A stretch of 9,623 nt of DNA from an uncultured Burkholderiales bacterium. Lineage in GTDB: Bacteria > Pseudomonadota > Gammaproteobacteria > Burkholderiales > Burkholderiaceae_C. Made by a program: the position numbers and the translations under genes. Numbering within the stretch: position 1 is the stretch's first letter; each line of letters begins with the position of its first letter. The stretch spans positions 1 to 9,623 of the forward strand of contig CAIYFE010000105.1 of assembly GCA_903925445.1 (NCBI GenBank), given 5' to 3'. Of the stretch, positions 6,053 through 9,623 are shown in pieces. Under the pieces are notes generated by a model. It saw only the letters and a program-made list of their open reading frames with translations, was not told the origin of the DNA and searched no databases.

Positions 6053-9000
6053 TTAGGCTTGTCCTGAGCCTTCGTCCGCCGCGTGAGCGTGGGCTTCGCT
6101 AGAAGCTTGCTCAAGTTCAGCGGCCTCAGCCTCGGCAATGGCGCGACGCTCTGCGTCATCCATCGCGTCCTTGACCTTGCGGGCTTGGTGATACGCCATG
6201 CCAGAGCCTGCAGGAATCAGGCGACCGACGATGACGTTTTCTTTCAAGCCGCGCAACTCGTCGCGTTTGCCCATGATGGCCGCTTCGGTCAACACCCGTG
6301 TGGTTTCTTGGAAAGAAGCCGCAGAGATGAACGAGTCGGTCGACAACGAGGCTTTGGTGATACCCAACAACAAGTTGCTGTAGGTCGCAGGCAGTTTGCC
6401 GTTGGCTTGCAGATCTTCGTTGGTGTTGAGCATTTCGGAGCGCTCGACTTGTTCGCCAGCGATGTAGCTCGAATCGCCAGGATTCTCGACCACCACGCGG
6501 CGCAACATTTGGCGCACGATCACTTCAATGTGCTTGTCGTTGATCTTCACGCCTTGCAAGCGGTAAACGTCTTGGACTTCGTCGACGATGTAACGCGCCA
6601 ACTCTTCCATGCCCAACAGACGCAAGATGTCTTGTGGATCGGCGGGGCCGTCCACAATGCTTTCGCCTTTGTTGACCACTTGGCCTTCGTGCACCAAGAT
6701 GTTTTTCTCTTTGGGGATGAGTTCGTCCCACACCTTGCCGTCTGGGTCGGTGATTTGCAAACGCACCTTGCCTTTGGTTTCTTTACCAAACGATACCGTA
6801 CCGGTCATCTCGGCCAACATGCCCTTGTCTTTGGGCGAGCGGGCTTCGAACAGTTCGGCCACACGTGGCAAACCGCCGGTAATGTCGCGGGTCTTTTGAC
6901 CTTCGACAGGGATACGCGCCAACACTTCGCCTGGGCCCACGTCTTGGCCGTCGCGCACTTGGATCAACGCGCCAATCTGGAAGCCAATCGTCACCGAGTG
7001 ATCGGTGCCGGGGATCTTGACTTCTTTGCCCGAGGCGTCGATCAGTTTGACCTGTGGGCGCACCACTTTGGTCGAAAAACGACGTTTGGGGTCAATCACC
7101 ACCAAGGTCGACAAGCCGGTGACTTCGTCGACTTGTTTGGCAACGGTCAAGCCTTCTTCGACGTTCTCGAATTTCACCTGACCGGCAAATTCGGTGATGA
7201 TCGGACGGGTCAATGGATCCCAGTTGGCCAAGATGGTGCCAGCCTTGAGCGTTTGGTCGGCTTTGACCGACAACACCGCGCCGTATGGCACTTTGTGACG
7301 CTCGCGCTCGCGACCGTGTTCGTCGCTGATGATGATCTCGCCCGAGCGAGAAATCACCACCAACTCGCCTTTGCTGTTGGTCACATAGCGCATCGTGGCG
7401 TTAAAACCAATCACGCCATTGGACTTGGCTTCCACGCTGGAGGCGATGGCAGCACGTGAGGCCGCACCGCCGATGTGGAAGGTACGCATGGTCAACTGCG
7501 TGCCAGGTTCGCCGATGGATTGCGCCGCAATCACACCCACGGCCTCGCCTTTGTTGACCAAGCCGCCACGACCCAAATCGCGGCCGTAGCACTTGGCGCA
7601 CAAACCAAAACGTGTTTCGCAATTCAGCGCGGTGCGCACTTTGACTTCGTCAACGCCTTCGGCTTCGAAGATGTCGATCATGTCTTCGTCCAGCATCTCG
7701 CCGGCTTTGGCCAGCACGGCTCGCGTTTCTGGATGCACCACATCTTCAGCCGCTGTGCGACCCAAGATACGGTCACGCAAAGATTCGATCACTTCACCGC
7801 CTTCGACAATGGCGCGCATGAGCTGGCCGTTGCTGGTGCCGCAATCGTCTTCGGTCACGACCAGGTCTTGTGTCACATCGACCAAACGACGTGTCAAGTA
7901 ACCCGAGTTCGCAGTTTTCAACGCGGTGTCGGCCAAGCCTTTACGTGCGCCGTGGGTTGAGATGAAGTACTGCAACACGTTCAAGCCTTCGCGGAAGTTC
8001 GCCGTGATCGGCGTCTCGATGATCGAGCCATCTGGCTTGGCCATCAAACCGCGCATACCCGCCAACTGACGAATCTGAGCCGCAGAACCGCGCGCACCCG
8101 AGTCGGCCATCATGTAGATGGAGTTGAAAGACTCTTGTTCGACTTCTTTGCCGTGACGGTCGATGGTTTTCTCTTTGCGGAGTTGATCCATCATCACTTT
8201 AGAAACCGCATCGCCGGCCTTACCCCAGATGTCCACCACCTTGTTGTAACGCTCGCCAGAAGTCACCAGACCCGAGACGTATTGCTGCTCGATGTCTTTG
8301 ACCTCTTTTTCGGCCTCGGCAATGATGTTGTGTTTCTCATGCGGCACCAACATGTCGTCGATGGCAATCGAGATACCAGCGCGTGTCGCCAAGCGGAAAC
8401 CGTTTTGCAACAGTTTGTCAGCAAACACCACGGTTTCTTTCAAACCGCACTTGCGGAAAGCCGTGTTGATGAGTTTGGAAATTTCTTTCTTCTTCAACGC
8501 TTTGTTGAGGTTAGAGAAAGGCAAGCCTTTGGGCAAAATTTCAGACAAGAGCGCACGACCCACGGTGGTTTCGACCATGCTGGTGCTGGGTTCGAATTCG
8601 CCGGTTTCTTTGTTCTTGGTCCACTCGGTCAAGCGAACATTGACTTTGCTGGTCAATTCAACCACGTTGGCATCCAGCGCACGTTGCACTTCGCCCACGT
8701 CAGCAAAAATCAAGCCTTCGCCTTTGCCGTTGATGCGTTCACGGGTTGCGTGATACAGACCCAGCACCACGTCTTGCGACGGCACGATGGAAGGTTCGCC
8801 GTTGGCAGGGAACAAGATGTTGTTAGAAGCCAGCATCAAGGTGCGGGCTTCCATTTGCGCTTCCACCGACAAGGGCACGTGAACGGCCATTTGGTCACCG
8901 TCGAAGTCGGCGTTGAAGGCCGAGCAAACGAGAGGGTGCAGCTGAATGGCTTTGCCTTCGATCAAGATGGGCTCAAACGCTTGAATACCCAAGCGGTGCA

Positions 9001-9623
9001 GCGTTGGCGCACGGTTGAGCATCACGGGGTGCTCTTTGATCACCTCTTCCAAGATGTCCCACACCACGGGAGTTCCGGCTTCGACTTCTTTTTTCGCTGC
9101 TTTGATGGTGGTGGCAATGCCCATCGCTTCAAGGCGCGAGAAGATGAAGGGCTTGAACAATTCCAGCGCCATCAACTTAGGCAAACCGCATTGATGCAGT
9201 TTGAGGGTTGGGCCCACGGTAATCACAGAACGACCCGAGTAATCGACGCGCTTGCCCAGCAAGTTTTGACGGAAACGACCGCTCTTACCTTTGATCATGT
9301 CGGCCAACGATTTCAGCGCACGTTTGTTAGCGCCGGTCATGGCTTTGCCGCGACGACCGTTGTCCAGCAAGCTGTCCACGGCTTCTTGCAACATGCGTTT
9401 TTCGTTGCGCGCAATGATTTCAGGCGCCTTGAGTTCGAGCAAACGACGCAGACGGCTGTTGCGGTTGATCACGCGACGGTAGAGGTCGTTCAAATCGGAA
9501 GTCGCAAAACGACCGCCATCCAAAGGCACCAAAGGACGCAAATCGGGTGGCAACACGGGCAGCACCGACATGATCATCCACTCAGGCTTGATGCCTGATT
9601 TTTTGAAGGCTTCGAGCAACTTC
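6053..9623 (-). CDS. rpoC: RNA polymerase subunit beta' (RpoC), N-terminus beyond the window
   Basis: This is the catalytic beta' subunit of RNA polymerase, C-terminal 1189 codons. By alignment from memory with E. coli RpoC, the first visible residues correspond to about residue 222, so the N-terminal zinc ribbon and the first part of the clamp are outside. Seen: the bridge from clamp to active site (DLRPLVPLDGGRFATSDLND), the catalytic magnesium loop NADFDGDQM (8914-8888) with its three Asp, the second zinc site cysteines (visible residues 593, 667, 674 and 677; CETRFGLCAKC), and the trigger loop region (SIGEPGTQLTMRTFHIGGAAS). The conserved C-terminal segment VYRLQGVKINDKHIEVIVRQML is also present. 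The expected total is about 1410 residues, usual for Betaproteobacteria, including the lineage-specific insert. The tail is Ala/Glu-rich. The reading frame is intact, and the Met at 9619 is internal, not the start. rpoB should lie beyond the right edge. Confidence 0.99.
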   Translation of the reverse strand, partial: KLLEAFKKSGIKPEWMIMSVLPVLPPDLRPLVPLDGGRFATSDLNDLYRRVINRNSRLRRLLELKAPEIIARNEKRMLQEAVDSLLDNGRRGKAMTGANKRALKSLADMIKGKSGRFRQNLLGKRVDYSGRSVITVGPTLKLHQCGLPKLMALELFKPFIFSRLEAMGIATTIKAAKKEVEAGTPVVWDILEEVIKEHPVMLNRAPTLHRLGIQAFEPILIEGKAIQLHPLVCSAFNADFDGDQMAVHVPLSVEAQMEARTLMLASNNILFPANGEPSIVPSQDVVLGLYHATRERINGKGEGLIFADVGEVQRALDANVVELTSKVNVRLTEWTKNKETGEFEPSTSMVETTVGRALLSEILPKGLPFSNLNKALKKKEISKLINTAFRKCGLKETVVFADKLLQNGFRLATRAGISIAIDDMLVPHEKHNIIAEAEKEVKDIEQQYVSGLVTSGERYNKVVDIWGKAGDAVSKVMMDQLRKEKTIDRHGKEVEQESFNSIYMMADSGARGSAAQIRQLAGMRGLMAKPDGSIIETPITANFREGLNVLQYFISTHGARKGLADTALKTANSGYLTRRLVDVTQDLVVTEDDCGTSNGQLMRAIVEGGEVIESLRDRILGRTAAEDVVHPETRAVLAKAGEMLDEDMIDIFEAEGVDEVKVRTALNCETRFGLCAKCYGRDLGRGGLVNKGEAVGVIAAQSIGEPGTQLTMRTFHIGGAASRAAIASSVEAKSNGVIGFNATMRYVTNSKGELVVISRSGEIIISDEHGRERERHKVPYGAVLSVKADQTLKAGTILANWDPLTRPIITEFAGQVKFENVEEGLTVAKQVDEVTGLSTLVVIDPKRRFSTKVVRPQVKLIDASGKEVKIPGTDHSVTIGFQIGALIQVRDGQDVGPGEVLARIPVEGQKTRDITGGLPRVAELFEARSPKDKGMLAEMTGTVSFGKETKGKVRLQITDPDGKVWDELIPKEKNILVHEGQVVNKGESIVDGPADPQDILRLLGMEELARYIVDEVQDVYRLQGVKINDKHIEVIVRQMLRRVVVENPGDSSYIAGEQVERSEMLNTNEDLQANGKLPATYSNLLLGITKASLSTDSFISAASFQETTRVLTEAAIMGKRDELRGLKENVIVGRLIPAGSGMAYHQARKVKDAMDDAERRAIAEAEAAELEQASSEAHAHAADEGSGQA

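Noticed and set aside
6083..7459. Long plus-strand open frame (458 codons) opposite the rpoC 3' end
   Set aside because: Shadow of RpoC codons with no domain and no plausible ribosome site context; the minus-strand gene explains the openness.
8135..9598. Long plus-strand open frame (487 codons) opposite rpoC
   Set aside because: It is the antisense of the highly conserved RpoC core. The translation is His/Gln/Phe-rich with no recognisable domain, as expected from a mirrored frame.

Overview
This window looks like chromosomal core sequence from a betaproteobacterium, most likely a Burkholderiales member of the Comamonadaceae type. The grounds are the protein style of RpoC, RsmB and the NtrY/NtrX-like pair, the neighbourhood rsmB - DUF4390 - ntrY - ntrX, and heavy use of TTG leucine codons. 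The genus cannot be fixed from the sequence alone. Every supported gene is on the minus strand, so transcription runs from high to low coordinates. No mobile element, CRISPR array or foreign-looking segment was seen, and no stretch longer than 70 bases lacks a gene.

Layout in the direction of transcription. (1) 9623-6053 is the 3' five-sixths of rpoC (RNA polymerase beta' subunit), open at the window edge. It is followed at 6044-6014 by a very clear intrinsic terminator with a GCAA tetraloop. (2) 5986-77 is a tightly packed six-gene cluster: a LemA-family-like membrane protein, rsmB (16S rRNA m5C methyltransferase), a secreted DUF4390 protein, an NtrY-like sensor kinase, a short NtrX-like response regulator, and a type II 3-dehydroquinate dehydratase. 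Junctions are GTGA overlap, 44-base overlap, TTGA overlap, 21-base gap and 22-base gap. (3) 50-1 is the 5' part of tRNA-Phe(GAA), cut by the window edge, with its own extended -10 promoter in the 26 bases after aroQ.

How the genes work together. rpoC belongs to the transcription core and is separated from the rest by its terminator. In the cluster, the DUF4390 protein and the NtrY kinase are translationally coupled, and both have a part outside the cytoplasm. NtrY and the adjacent regulator form an evident phosphorelay pair. The regulator keeps the NtrX-type receiver and Fis-type DNA-binding end but has no AAA+ sigma-54 activation domain, so the pair probably works with ordinary sigma factors or as a repressor. 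rsmB and aroQ are housekeeping-type enzymes carried on the same unit.

Nothing here demonstrates a new biological system. The best points to follow up are the short NtrX, the DUF4390-NtrY coupling, the altered N-terminal motif of the dehydroquinase, and the missing promoter for the six-gene cluster.
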